Source: Phytohabitans flavus
GTDB taxonomy: Bacteria; Actinomycetota; Actinomycetes; Mycobacteriales; Micromonosporaceae
Assembly: GCF_011764545.1 (NCBI RefSeq)
Contig: NZ_AP022870.1
Location: 8,562,001-8,626,000, forward strand
Length of the DNA stretch: 64,000 bases
Direction: 5' to 3'
This document shows positions 7,735-17,421 of the stretch, one piece after another (the first letter of the stretch is position 1; every line of letters starts with the position of its first letter). The position numbers and the translations under genes were made by a program. Under the pieces are notes generated by a model. That model made no database searches. It was not told where the DNA came from and worked only from the letters and a program-made list of their open reading frames with translations.

Positions 7735-8574
7735 TCACGAGGCGGACGAGCTCGGGCAGCACCGCGCCGAGGGGCGCGTCCAGCGTGAGCGCCGCGTACG
7801 AGTCACCGCGCGTCGCCCCCGGTTGACGATCGCCACCGGGATGCCCAGCTTCGCCGCGCGCAGCACGAACCGCCGCCCGGACATCACGGTCAACGACGAC
7901 CCGAGCACGAGCAGCAGCTTCGCGCTCTCCACAAGCGCGAAGCTGGCGTCCACCCTCGGCCGTGGCACGGTCTCGCCGAAGAAGACCACGTCCGGCTTGA
8001 GCGTGCCGCGCCCGCAGGACCGGCAGCCGACCAGGCGGAACCGCTCCACCGCCTCGTCCGGCAGGTCCACGTCGCCGTCCGGGTTGACCGCGATCACCTG
8101 CGCGTGGAACTCCGGGTTGACCAGCCGCAGCCGCCGGTCCAGCTCGTCCCGCATGGTCCCGTCACCGCAGTCGAGGCAGACCACCCGGTCGAGGTTGCCG
8201 TGCAGCTCGATCACTTCGGCGCAGCCACCGGCCTGGTGCAGGCCGTCCACGTTCTGCGTGATGACGCCGCGGAGCAGCCCGCCGTCCCGGAGGTCGGCGA
8301 CGGCCCGGTGCCCGGAGTTGGGTGCGGCCCGCGCGATCGTCCGCCAGCCGACGTGGCTGCGTGCCCAATAACGCCGGCGGGCGACCGGGTCGCGGGTGAA
8401 GGTCTGATAAGTCATCGGCGCATGCCGGATCTGCGCGCCGTCCGGCCCTCGGTAGTCCGGAATGCCGGAGTCGGTGGAGATGCCCGCGCCGGTGAGGACG
8501 GCCACGCCGCCCTCCGCGACCATCTCGGCCAGCCGCTCGGTCCCGTCGATCACCCATCCATGGTGCCTCAGCAT
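7709..8574 (-). CDS. Sirtuin (SIR2) NAD-dependent deacylase; frame broken near 7818
   Basis: Motifs are complete: GAGISTDSGIPDYRGPDG, TQNVDGLHQAGG, ELHGNLDRVVCLDCG with the catalytic His, a CLDC and CRSCG zinc pair, LKPDVVFFGE and GSSLTV. These fit class II (SIRT4-like) sirtuins, which remove acyl groups from lysines using NAD. As read, the tail turns into arginine-rich nonsense after PVAIVNRG. Adding one base to the CCCCC run at 7816-7820 restores a normal tail (ATRGDSYAALTLDAPLGAVLP) and a stop at 7709, 288 residues in all. I prefer the ATG at 8574 (MLRHHGW) to the longer start at 8592. Confidence 0.9.
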
Positions 8575-8640
8575 CGGCCGCCGCCCACCCACGTCGCCGA
8601 CACGACCGAAAGTGCCGCGTTGGCGGCCGGCAGGCCGGGG

Positions 8641-8715
8641 TTGTGAATCGCGGAGGGCGAGGCCGCGGGAGCAGCGGTCCGGACCACGACGGACGCCGCG
8701 GTAGCTCGAATCTCT
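8641..8715. repeat. Dispersed intergenic repeat, copy 1
   Basis: About 75 bases are near-identical (roughly 89 %, one single-base gap) to 15359-15432 in the same orientation. Both copies contain the shared core GAGGCCGCGGGAGCAGCGGT and end in a CGCGGTAGCTC segment followed by AATCTCT. This copy lies between the sirtuin start and the 3' end of the minus-strand hydrolase gene. It contains no gene. A family of small intergenic repeats, perhaps acting as 3'-end structures, is a reasonable guess. Confidence 0.7.
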
Positions 8716-8740
8716 TGTCTCGTCCTGGATCTTGTAGTGG

Positions 8741-9579
8741 TCAGCCGACCAGCGCTAGTCGGCCGCGGGCGGCGGGGTCGTCGTAGAGGGTCCAGCGCAG
8801 GAAGTCGAGCGTCGTCGCCAACACCTTGGCGAACCCGGGCTGGCCCGGCGTCAGGTAGGCGCCGTGGTCCTGCCCCGGCAGCGCCAGGAACGCCTTCGGC
8901 CAGCGCACCCGGTCGTACGCCGCGCGCGCGGCCTCGATCGGCACGGTCGGGTCCTGGGTGCCGTGCACGAAGAGCATCGCGGCCGGCGGCCCGGCGAAGG
9001 CGCCGGCCATGCCCGCCCCGGCGATCACGATGCCGCCCCGGAGCGTGTGGTCGTGGCCGGGGTGAAGAGCCCCGCCGTCGTGTACCCACCGGCCGAGTGC
9101 CCGGCCGCGCCGATGCGGCTGCCGTCCAGGTGGCCGGCGAACACCGGGAGGGCCAGCACCTTACCCACGACGTACCAGGCGTCGGCCGGCTGGTTGCGCA
9201 CGTCGGCCCGGGTGAAGTTGCGGGCGTCCTCGCGGGTGCGGGGGTACGCGGGCGCGGCGACCACGAATCCGGCCGCCACCCAGCGGCTGATGATCTCCGC
9301 GTGGCGGGCGGGGAGGCTGTGCAGGCCGTGACTGTAGATCACCACGGGGAAGGGGCCCGCGGCGATCGGCGCGTCCCGGCCGGCGAAGAGCGCCGGGTAC
9401 CAGACCGTGGTGGGCAGCGGGCGGGCCGGGCCACGGGCCAGCGCGACAATGCGGATGCCGACCGGAAAGGTGATGGCGGGCGCCGCCGCGAAAGAAGCGG
9501 CGTGTGGCGCCTGAGCGCCACACGCCGCCGAAGCGATCAGCAGGACCACGCCGACGAGCCCCGCCACAAACCGCTTCAT
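8741..9579 (-). CDS. Secreted alpha/beta-hydrolase, paralogue of the 6796-7734 lipoprotein; frame broken near 9060
   Basis: The N-terminal part (MKRFVAGLVGVVLLIASAACG) is a lipoprotein signal with lipobox SAAC. The hydrolase core has IYSHGLHSLPARHAE, nucleophile elbow AAGHSAGGYTT and, in the second frame, LFVHGTQDPTVP and GQDHGAYL with the catalytic Asp and His. Adding one base to the GGGG at 9059-9062 joins the two pieces through TPGHDHTLRGGIVIAG into one 279-residue protein. Domain order and many short motifs match the neighbour hydrolase, including the ADVRNQPADAWYV/DVINQPADATYV segment, so the two arose by duplication. Substrate unknown. Confidence 0.85.
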
Positions 9580-9657
9580 GTTTCGACGGTACGGACGAGA
9601 CCGCCGTACGGGGCCGGCTTTCCGGTTCCCATACGGCGGCCGTGCGGACCAAAGGGT

Positions 9658-11855
9658 TCAGTTGTGGGACAGGCGCGGCAGCCAACCGAGCCAGCGCGGC
9701 AGGTACCAGTTTCGCTCGCCCAACATCGCCATCACCGAGGGGAGCAGCACCGCCCGCACGATCGTGGCGTCGATCAGCACCGCGATCGCGAGGCCGAAGC
9801 CCATTTCCTTCATCGCGGTCAGTGGGGCCGTGGTGAAGAGCGCGAAGACCGCCACCATCACGACCGCCGCGCTGGTGATCACGCCGGCGGTGTTCTGGAT
9901 GCCGCGGGCGACCGCGAGCTTGGTCGGCCAGCCGCGGTCGTACCCCTCGCGGATCCGGCTCAGGACGAACACGTGGTAGTCCATCGAGAGGCCGAAGAGG
10001 ATCACGAAGAGGAACAGCGGGATCCAGCTTGTGATCGTGCCGCGCTCCTGGAAGTCCATCAGACCGGAGCCCCAGCCGTGCTGGAAGGCCAGCACCAGGG
10101 CGCCGTACGCGGCGGCGACCGAGAGCAGGTTGAGCACGATCGCCGTCACCGCCACGACCACCGAGCGGAAGGACACCAGCAGCAGCACGAACGCCAGGCC
10201 CAGCACGAACGCGAACACCAGCGGCACGCTGCGGGTGAGCGCGTGGTTGAAGTCGACCGACTGGGCCGCCTCGCCCGTGACCGCCACCTCGGCGCCATCC
10301 AGACCGGCGAGCGAGTGCGGGATGACGTCGTCGCGCAAGGTGTGTACCGCATCCTCGGAGACCTTGTCGGTACCCGTGCCGGAGAGCCCGATGCCGATCC
10401 GGGCGACCGTCTTGTCGGGGTTGACCTCGATGGTCACCGGCTCGTGGAGCTGGCCGGTGGCCAGCGCCTTGGCCTTGAAGTCGTCGATCGCGGCGGTGAC
10501 CGCGGCGTCGGTGACGTTCGGGGCCTTGATCACGACGGTGGCGGGGTCGGCGCCGCCGGGAAGGCGGCCTGCACCCGGTCGTAGGTCTGGATCGCGGCCT
10601 CGTCGTGCTTGACGCCCTCGATGCCGTCCGACGCCGGCCGCATGCCGAGCGCCGGCAGCGCGAGCGCCACAAGCGCGGCGGCCGCGAGCGCCGCGGAGAC
10701 GCCCGGCCGGCGCAGCACCACGCGGAGCACGAAGCGCCAGAACCCGCCGTTGGACTTCCGCTGGTACAGGCCCGGGATGCGGCCCAGGTCGACCTTGTCA
10801 CCGAGCTTGGAGAGCACCGCCGGAAGCACCGTGAGCGAGCCCAGCGCCGCGACCGCGACGACGAGGATCGTGCCCACGGCCAGGCTGATGAACGTCACGT
10901 CCTGGGTCAGGAACATGCCGGCCATCGCGATGATCACGGTGAACGCGGAGATCAGGATCGACCGCCCGGAGGTGGCCGCCGCCGTGGCCAGCGCCTGTTC
11001 GGGGCTGGCGCCGTTGGCCCGCTCTTCCCGCTCGCGGCGGATGTAGAAAATGCAGTAGTCGACGCCCACGGCCAGGCCCATGAGCAGCATCAGGTGGGTG
11101 ACCGTGTCGTCGGCCGGGAAGAAGCGGCTGCTCGCCGCCAGCAGGCCGAGCGACGCCAGGAACGCGGTGATGGCCAGGCCCAGCGGGATTACGGCGGCCA
11201 GCAGCGCCCCGAACGCCACGAGCAGGATGCCGAGCGTCACCGGCAGGGAGAGCATCGACAGGGTGCCCAGCGCGCCGCTCACCTGGCTCTCGATCGCCTT
11301 GTCGATGCTGACCTCGCCGGTCTGCGCGACGACCAGGTCGGAGTGCTTGCCCTGCACCCCGGCCACCGCGTCGAGCACCGGGTCGACCCGGTCGACGGCC
11401 GTCTCCGGGTCGCCCTTCATGTCGAACGTGACAAGCGCCGAGTGCCCGTCCTCGGAGACCGCGTCGGTGTTGATGTTCTCGACCTGGCCGGTGGCCTCGA
11501 CGGCGGAAGCGGTCTCTCGCACCACGTTCTGGAACTCGGCCGAATCCGCCGTGAGCGTGCTGCTCTGCACGATCACCATCTCGCCGGCCCGCTCGGGGAA
11601 GCCGGCCGCGTCGATGATCTGCTCGGCGCGCTTGGACTCCCCGTTGCCGTAGTCGCTGTCCTCCGCGCCGACAGTGCCGATCACGGCGCTCAGCGCGGTG
11701 GCCGCCACCACGAAGAGCAGCCACCCGATGATCGCGGTGGCCCGGTGCCGCGCGCTGAAGCGGGCGACGGCGGCGGCCAGGTTGCGGGGCCGCCGGTGGC
11801 TGGTCAGGGTCTCGTCCGGCCGGCTGTCCGGCGGTCGCAACATGGATGTCGTCAT
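9658..11855 (-). CDS. MMPL/RND family transporter; frame broken near 10559
   Basis: With one base added to the GGG at 10558-10560 (minus-strand CCC) this is a 732-residue protein of the usual actinobacterial MMPL length. It has two repeats of one helix, a large extracytoplasmic loop and five helices; GLAVGVDYCIFYIRREREER and its second-half counterpart FGLSMDYHVFVLSRIREGYDRG are the diagnostic helix-4 motifs. Relatives export lipids or drugs by proton motive force. The ATG at 11855 (MTTSMLRPPD) fits a short cytoplasmic N-terminus. It is divergent from a small membrane protein, and a perfect palindrome lies between the two starts. Confidence 0.9.
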
Positions 11856-11912
11856 GCCGAAAACGCTATGAGCGGGGCTGATTCGCTTCGATCCAGCGCG
11901 CACCCCACTTTC

Positions 11913-11930
11913 TGGTGGGGAACACCGCGC
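11913..11930. promoter_or_regulatory. Inverted repeat in the MMPL upstream region
   Basis: CCCCAC-N6-GTGGGG, arms of six bases, lies 58 bases upstream of the MMPL start and just left of the larger palindrome at 11935-11956. It could be a second operator half or a short hairpin; there is no direct evidence for either. Confidence 0.35.
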
Positions 11931-11934
11931 CATC

Positions 11935-11956
11935 GTGGTAGGGCCTGCCCTACCAC
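11935..11956. promoter_or_regulatory. Perfect 22-bp palindrome, probable repressor operator
   Basis: Ten-base arms GTGGTAGGGC and GCCCTACCAC are exact reverse complements separated by two bases. The palindrome abuts a TATGGT -10 hexamer (11959-11964) of the plus-strand small gene and lies 80 bases upstream of the divergent MMPL start. A dimeric regulator bound here would block the plus-strand promoter. No regulator gene is adjacent. Confidence 0.6.
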
Positions 11957-11971
11957 GCTATGGTCATGGCC

Positions 11972-12136
11972 ATGTCTGACGAGTACGTGGACCCGAGCGG
12001 CAATACGGAAGCGTTCCGCTCCTTCGTGCACGAAACGGAGGAGGAGGCGCGGCCGTCCCGCCTGCCCCTGATCATCAGCATCGCGGTGCTGGCCGTGATC
12101 CTGATCGTGCTAGCCGCCTTCCTGGCCCTGTCCTGA
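11972..12136 (+). CDS. Small single-span membrane protein
   Basis: A 54-residue protein starting MSDEYVDPSGN, with an acidic N-terminal half (EETEEEARPS-like charge pattern) and one C-terminal helix at residues about 31-53 (LIISIAVLAVILIVLAAFLA). Three in-frame ATGs exist at 11960, 11966 and 11972; I pick the last because TATGGT at 11959-11964 ends seven bases before it, the spacing of a leaderless start. It overlaps the 3' end of ackA by 27 bases on the opposite strand. Function unknown; the shared regulatory region hints at a link to the MMPL transporter. Confidence 0.65.
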   Translation: MSDEYVDPSGNTEAFRSFVHETEEEARPSRLPLIISIAVLAVILIVLAAFLALS

Positions 12137-13219
12137 CCTGATCACGCCGCGCGTCTGCGTGGCGATCTCCAGCTCTTCGTCGGTCGGCACCACGAAGACA
12201 GCGACCGGCGCACCGTCCGGCGAGATGATCCCCTCTTCGACCCGCTCGTTGCGTTCCGTGTCTATCTCGATACCCAGCCGTGACAGGCCCGCCAGCGACT
12301 CGGCCCGTACCGCCGCCGCCCGCTCGCCCACCCCGGCCGTGAACGCGATCGCGTCGAGCCGTCCCAGCAGCGCGTAGTACGCGCCCACGTACTCCTTGAT
12401 CCGCCGGCAGTACACCGCGAGCGCGAGCGTTGCGGCGTGGTCGCCGGCGGCGCGGCGGCTCAGCACCTCCCGCATGTCGCCGACCCCGGCCAATCCTTGC
12501 AGCCCACTGCGGTGGTTGAGCATGTCGTCGAGGTCGTCCACGCTCATCGCCGCGTTCCGCGCCAGGTAGACAAGCACGCCCGGGTCGATGTCACCCGACC
12601 GGGTGCCCATCACCAGACCCTCCAACGGCGTCAGCCCCATCGACGTGGCGACCGACCGTCCACCTTCGACAGCACACGCGCTCGCACCGTTGCCGAGGTG
12701 CAGCGTGATCGTGTTGACCGTCTCCAGTGGACTCCCGAGGAGCGCGGCGGTGCGGCGGGAGACGTACGCGTGGGAGGTGCCGTGAAAGCCGTACCGGCGC
12801 ACGGCGTGCCGCTGCGCCAGCTCGTGGTCGATCGCGTACGTGCTCGCCTCTTCGGGCAGCGTGCGGTGGAACGCCGTGTCGAAGACCGCCACCTGCGGCA
12901 CGCCGGGCAGCAGCTTGCGAGCCACCTCGATGCCGGCGAGGTTGGCGGGGTTGTGCAGCGGCGCGAGCGGGATCAGCTCCCGCACGGCCTGGACGACGCC
13001 GCCGGTGACCAGAGTCGGCTCGCTGAACGACCCTCCACCGTGGACCACGCGGTGCCCCACACCGTCCAGACCGGACAGGTCGAGGCGCTGGGTCACCTCG
13101 GCGAGGGCCGCGTCGTGGTCGGTGACCCGGTCCACGAGTCCCTTGTCGACGACCGCGTCGCCGTCGTAGAGGCGGTACTTGACGGTCGAGGAGCCGCTGT
13201 TGAGCACGAGAATCTTCAT
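12110..13219 (-). CDS. ackA: Acetate kinase
   Basis: A 369-residue ASKHA-fold kinase interconverting acetyl phosphate + ADP and acetate + ATP. The PROSITE motifs are present: MKILVLNSGSSTVKYRL at the N-terminus and RYGFHGTSHAYV with the catalytic His, plus LHLGNGASACAV and GGGVGE-equivalent FTAGVGE. Length is slightly short of the usual 390-400 but no domain is missing. The ATG at 13219 overlaps the pta stop in an ATGA junction, so the two are translationally coupled and together run substrate-level phosphorylation or acetate overflow. Confidence 0.97.
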   Translation of the reverse strand: MKILVLNSGSSTVKYRLYDGDAVVDKGLVDRVTDHDAALAEVTQRLDLSGLDGVGHRVVHGGGSFSEPTLVTGGVVQAVRELIPLAPLHNPANLAGIEVARKLLPGVPQVAVFDTAFHRTLPEEASTYAIDHELAQRHAVRRYGFHGTSHAYVSRRTAALLGSPLETVNTITLHLGNGASACAVEGGRSVATSMGLTPLEGLVMGTRSGDIDPGVLVYLARNAAMSVDDLDDMLNHRSGLQGLAGVGDMREVLSRRAAGDHAATLALAVYCRRIKEYVGAYYALLGRLDAIAFTAGVGERAAAVRAESLAGLSRLGIEIDTERNERVEEGIISPDGAPVAVFVVPTDEELEIATQTRGVIRSGQGQEGG

Positions 13220-15270
13220 GAGGCCGCCTGGATCGCCGTGATCGCCACCGTGTTGACGATGTCCTTGACCGTGGCGCCGCGACTGAGGTCGTTGACCGGC
13301 CGCCGCAGCCCCTGCATCACCGGGCCGACCGCCACCGCGCCGGCCGTCCGCTGCACCGCCTTGTACGTGTTGTTGCCTGTATTCAGGTCCGGGAAGATGA
13401 AGACCGTGGCGTAGCCGGCGACCGTGCTGCCGGGCAGCTTGGTGCGGGCGACGCTGGGGTCGACCGCCGCGTCGTACTGGATCGGTCCCTCCACGGGCAG
13501 GTCGGGCCGGCGCTCCCGGACCAGCGCGGTGGCCGCCGCGACCTTCTCCACGTCGGCGCCGGTGCCGGACGAGCCGGTCGAGTACGAGAGCATCGCCACC
13601 CGCGGCTCGACGCCGAAGCGCGCCGCGGTGTCCGCTGAGGACAGTGCGATGTCGGCGAGCTGGGCGGCGTCCGGGTCGGGGTTGACCGCACAGTCCCCGT
13701 ACACGAGGACGCGGTCGGTCAGCAGCATCAGGAAGACGCTGGAGGCGACCGAGACACCCGGCACGGTCTTGATGATCTCGAACGCGGGCCGGATCGTCGC
13801 CGCGGTCGTATGCGTGGCGCCGGAGACCATGCCGTCCGCCCGCCCGGTGTGCACCATCATCGTGCCGAAGTAGCTGACGTCCCGTACCACGTCGCGGGCC
13901 AGGTCGAGCGTGACGCCCTTGTGCCGGCGGATCTCCGCGTACCGCTCGGCGAACTCGTCCAGCCACACGCTCGTCGCCGGGTCCACAAAGGAAGCGCGGT
14001 CGAGGTCGAGCCCGAGATCCTTGGCCTTGCGGGAGATCTCGTCCGGGTCGCCGAGGAGCGTGAGGTCGGCGACGCCCCGCAGCAGGAGCGTCTCGGCGGC
14101 CCGCAGGATCCGCTCCTCGGTGCCCTCCGGTAGCACCAGGTGGCGGCGCTCCAGGCGGGCGCGGTCGATCAGCTCGTACTCGAACATCAGCGGCGTCACC
14201 CGGGGCGCCCGCGCCACGTCCAGCCGGCGCATCAGCTCCTCGTTGTCCACGCTGGACTCGAAGGCGCCGATCGCCGCCTCCACCTTGCGCGGGTTGGCGG
14301 CCGTGGGACGCCCCTCGATCCGGCCGATCGCCTCGACCGTGTGGTAGCTGTCCGCCGGTACCGAGAGCACGGCAAGCCCGGCGCCGAGCGACTCCACGAG
14401 CCGCATCGCGCGGGGGTCGGGGCGCACGCCCAGCGTGAGCACCACGCCGGCGATCGCGGGTGAGCCGGCCACCCGGGCCGCGCCGGCCGCCACGAGCAGG
14501 TCGTCCCGGTCGCCCGGCATGATCAGCAGGCAGCCGTCGGTCAGGTACTCCAGGACGAGCGGCACGTGCGCGGCGCCGACCACGAAGTCGAGCACGTCCC
14601 GGTCGAGCGCCGCGTCGTCGCCGGCCAGGCGGGTCGCGCCGAGCCCCGCCGCCACCTCGGCCACGGTCGGCGCCGAGACGGTCGGGACCTCCGGGATCGC
14701 GTACGCCGGCACGGGCAGCTCGGGCATCCCGGTGCCCGGCGGCACGCGGTTTGCGATCACGGCGAGCACCGTGGCGCCGAGGTCGCGGAGGCCGTGGTAG
14801 CCGCCGCTGGCCGCCGACGCGATCGCCTCGGGCTCCTGCTCCAGGCCGTCGACCACGGCCACGACAACGCTGCCGAACTCGTTGGCCAGGCGGGCGTTGA
14901 ACGCGAGCTCGTCGGTCTCGTCGTCGGCCCGCAGCCCGTTGCCGACGATCACCATCGCCTTGTGCCGCCGCTCTACCTCGCGGTAGCGGCCGACGATCAG
15001 GGCGATCAGATCCTCCCGCCGCCCCGTGGAGATCAGCTCACCCGCTTCGGAGTACGTGGCGCCGTACAGATCCTCGTACGGATCCTCGATCCGGTACCGC
15101 TCCCGCAGCAGGTCGAGGATCGCATCGCGGCCGGCCGCGGGCTCGGGAGCGAGCGGCCGGAACACGCCGATCCCCGCCACCTGCCGGGAGAGCAGCTCGG
15201 CCAGCCCGAGCGCGATCGTCGACTTGCCGCCGCCCGGACCGAGCCCGGCGACGTAGACGCTTCGTGTCAC
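13216..15270 (-). CDS. pta: Phosphate acetyltransferase, long form with BioD-like N-terminal domain
   Basis: A 684-residue enzyme. Residues 1-200 are the P-loop BioD-like domain starting YVAGLGPGGGKSTIAL, residues about 210-330 the DRTGG domain, and 360-684 the catalytic PTA_PTB domain (LPEGTEERILRAAE, YSTGSSGTGADVEKV, GPIQYDAAVDPSVA, FPDLNTGNNTYK). It makes acetyl phosphate from acetyl-CoA. The GTG at 15270 has a TACGCT -10 (15282-15277) six bases upstream, so the operon message is probably leaderless. Coupled to ackA downstream. Confidence 0.97.
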   Translation of the reverse strand: MTRSVYVAGLGPGGGKSTIALGLAELLSRQVAGIGVFRPLAPEPAAGRDAILDLLRERYRIEDPYEDLYGATYSEAGELISTGRREDLIALIVGRYREVERRHKAMVIVGNGLRADDETDELAFNARLANEFGSVVVAVVDGLEQEPEAIASAASGGYHGLRDLGATVLAVIANRVPPGTGMPELPVPAYAIPEVPTVSAPTVAEVAAGLGATRLAGDDAALDRDVLDFVVGAAHVPLVLEYLTDGCLLIMPGDRDDLLVAAGAARVAGSPAIAGVVLTLGVRPDPRAMRLVESLGAGLAVLSVPADSYHTVEAIGRIEGRPTAANPRKVEAAIGAFESSVDNEELMRRLDVARAPRVTPLMFEYELIDRARLERRHLVLPEGTEERILRAAETLLLRGVADLTLLGDPDEISRKAKDLGLDLDRASFVDPATSVWLDEFAERYAEIRRHKGVTLDLARDVVRDVSYFGTMMVHTGRADGMVSGATHTTAATIRPAFEIIKTVPGVSVASSVFLMLLTDRVLVYGDCAVNPDPDAAQLADIALSSADTAARFGVEPRVAMLSYSTGSSGTGADVEKVAAATALVRERRPDLPVEGPIQYDAAVDPSVARTKLPGSTVAGYATVFIFPDLNTGNNTYKAVQRTAGAVAVGPVMQGLRRPVNDLSRGATVKDIVNTVAITAIQAAS

Positions 15271-15358
15271 GCGCCTAGCGTATTGGCCCTGGGCCGCCTA
15301 CTCAGGCTTGGGCGCTTTGCGCAGCCTCGCCACCGGCGATGCCGGCCGGGCGTTCGGG

Positions 15359-15432
15359 TTGTGAAGCGCGGAGGGTGAGGCCGCGGGAGCAGCGGTCTGG
15401 ACCACCGCGGGCGTCGCGGTAGCTCAATCTCT
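15359..15432. repeat. Dispersed intergenic repeat, copy 2
   Basis: Near-identical to 8641-8715, same orientation. It spans the gap between the pta start and the 3' end of the ABC-3C ATPase, reaching the ATPase stop codon. In both copies the element directly follows the 3' end of a minus-strand gene, which suits a terminator-like or mRNA-stabilising repeat but could also reflect an insertion boundary. Confidence 0.7.
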
Positions 15433-17421
15433 ATCTAAAAGGCAAATCAGTCTGTCTCGTCGTCGATGAGGCCGTACGGGGCTGGTCGGATCGGCGGCTG
15501 AAGCGCACGATCACGTCTTCCTCGGCCACGGCGGGCGGGGCGTTGTCGGCGACGATGACCTGCGCGCCGATCCCCGGGCCGGCTAGCCACCGGCGTAGGT
15601 GGTGGTAGACGCGGGCGATCGTGGCGGCGCCGGCGTCCGGGTAGTCGACGAGGTTGCGCTGCGGGCTGTCGATCAGCAGGAAGCCCGGGTGGGACGAGTT
15701 GGTCTCCCAGGCCACCTCGAAGACGGCGAGCTGCCAGGCGAGCGCGATCAGCGTGCGGCCGCCGGACGACGCGGCGGTGTAGCGCTGGCCGCGTAGGTGC
15801 GGCACGAGCCGCTCGTCCACGTACGCGTCGGCGAGTTTGGGATAGCGCCAGTCGGCGAGCAGCTCAGCGAAGCGCTCGCTGATCCGGCCGATCACCGCAG
15901 ACCGGTCCGGCGGCGACTGCCCCGCCTCGGCAAGCTCCTCGCACAGCGAGGCGATCGTGGCGTCCTGCCGCTCGATGTCGCGGGCCCGCCGTCGCAGGCT
16001 CGCGACGAGCCGTAACCCGGTCGCCGCGCGCTCGTGCACGACGGCTGCCCCCTGGCGGCGCCGGGCCAGCGCGTCCCGCTCGCCGAGGAAAGGGGTGACG
16101 GCCCGGGCGGTCGCGGCGTCGACCTCCGCGGCGGCTGCGGCCTCCGCGGCCAGTGCCTGCTCGGCCTTGGTACGCAGCGTGGGCAGCCCGCCCTCCAGCT
16201 CCTCGATCCAGCGGGTGAGCTCGGCGAGCCGGGCCTTCGCCGCGGCCAGCTCGACGCTCACGTCGGGTGCGCCGCGCTCCGACTCGGCGGGCAGCTCGGT
16301 CTGGCACAGTCCACATCGGCCCTCGGTGATCGCGGGCGTGGTGACCGGGACGGTGTGGCAGACCGGGCAGGCGGTGAGCCTTACCGGCTCGAAGATCTCC
16401 TCCGCCTCCGACAGCAGCGTCAGCTTCGAGACGTCGTCCGCGTACTGCACGCGCAGCGGCAGCATCCGCCGTAGCTGGGTCTCGCCGTCGCGGACCGCCA
16501 CGACAGCCTCCTCCGCCGCCTCGACCGCCTGTCTGTACCGGTCGCGCAGGTCAGCGGCGAAGCCCGGGTGGCGACCGTACGGGCGTCGAGATCGGCGAGC
16601 GCCGCGTCGATGGCGGCCTGCTCGGCAACGGCCCCCTCAAGCGCCCTGTCAAGGAGCGCGGTGTCGCCGAGGCTCTGCTCCTCGACCAGCTCCTGCGCCG
16701 CCGTATACGCCATCCGGGCGGCGGCGGCCCGCTCCTCGAGCTCGCGTATCTGGCGCCCCAGCCGGAGCGGCCGGTCGTCGTGGACGTCGAAGACCACGTC
16801 GACCACCTGGCGGAGCGTGAGGTGCCGGTCTGGCTCCCGCTCGAAGAGCAGGTCGCCGTCGAGGCGGTCGCCGAGCAGCAGGCAGAGCCACATGAGCTCG
16901 CGGAAGCTGAGCGGGTCGGCCGGCGAACCCGCCGGGTCGGGCTCGTCGCGCAGGGGGATGCCCTCGAGCTTGCAGTACGACAGCAGCAGGCTGGACAGGC
17001 TCCCCGGGTGGGCGGCCGGCCGTAACGAGCGGCGCTTGGCGACCTCGCCCTGCTCGTCGAGGCGTCCGGATCGGACGGTGGCCCAAGTGGACGGTTCGCC
17101 CACGGTCCGCTCGATCACATGGGTGGCGCCGGAGAGGTCGACCTCCAGCGCGGCGCTGCGCACCCGCGGCATGACCTCGGGGTGGCGCGGGTGGTCGGAG
17201 GCGCCTAAGCAGTAGTCGATGAACTCCAGCACCGTCGTCTTGCCGGTGCCGAACGCGCCCGCGATCACCGACAGCGCGCGCGCCGTCCCGTCCGGTCCAC
17301 GGAAATCGATATCGTAGCTGCGCTCGGAGGCAGCGAGGCGGAGCCGGCGCAGCCGGATGCCTTGGGTGCGATCTGCCGGCACCGCGCCGTGACCCACGGA
17401 CCCGCGTCCGTCCTCGGTCAT
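15431..17421 (-). CDS. ABC-3C system SMC-like ABC ATPase; frame broken near 16565
   Basis: With one base added in the CCCGGG at 16563-16568 this is a 663-residue SMC/Rad50-like ATPase. The Walker A motif is GAFGTGKTT (Lys61), the ABC signature region ASSGGRTLIALAW, and Walker B HPGFLLIDSPQRNLV. Between them lie coiled-coil stretches and a zinc-hook-like pair of CxxC motifs (CPVC and CGLC), typical of DNA-associated ABC ATPases. It is the last gene of a three-gene operon and its ATG at 17421 overlaps the preceding stop (ATGA). In ABC-3C systems this subunit is thought to sense invading nucleic acid or couple ATP to effector release; that role is inferred from the family. Confidence 0.82.

Noticed and set aside
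10605..12071. A 488-codon plus-strand frame
   Set aside because: Antisense to the MMPL transporter with shadow-type composition; no domain or ribosome site.
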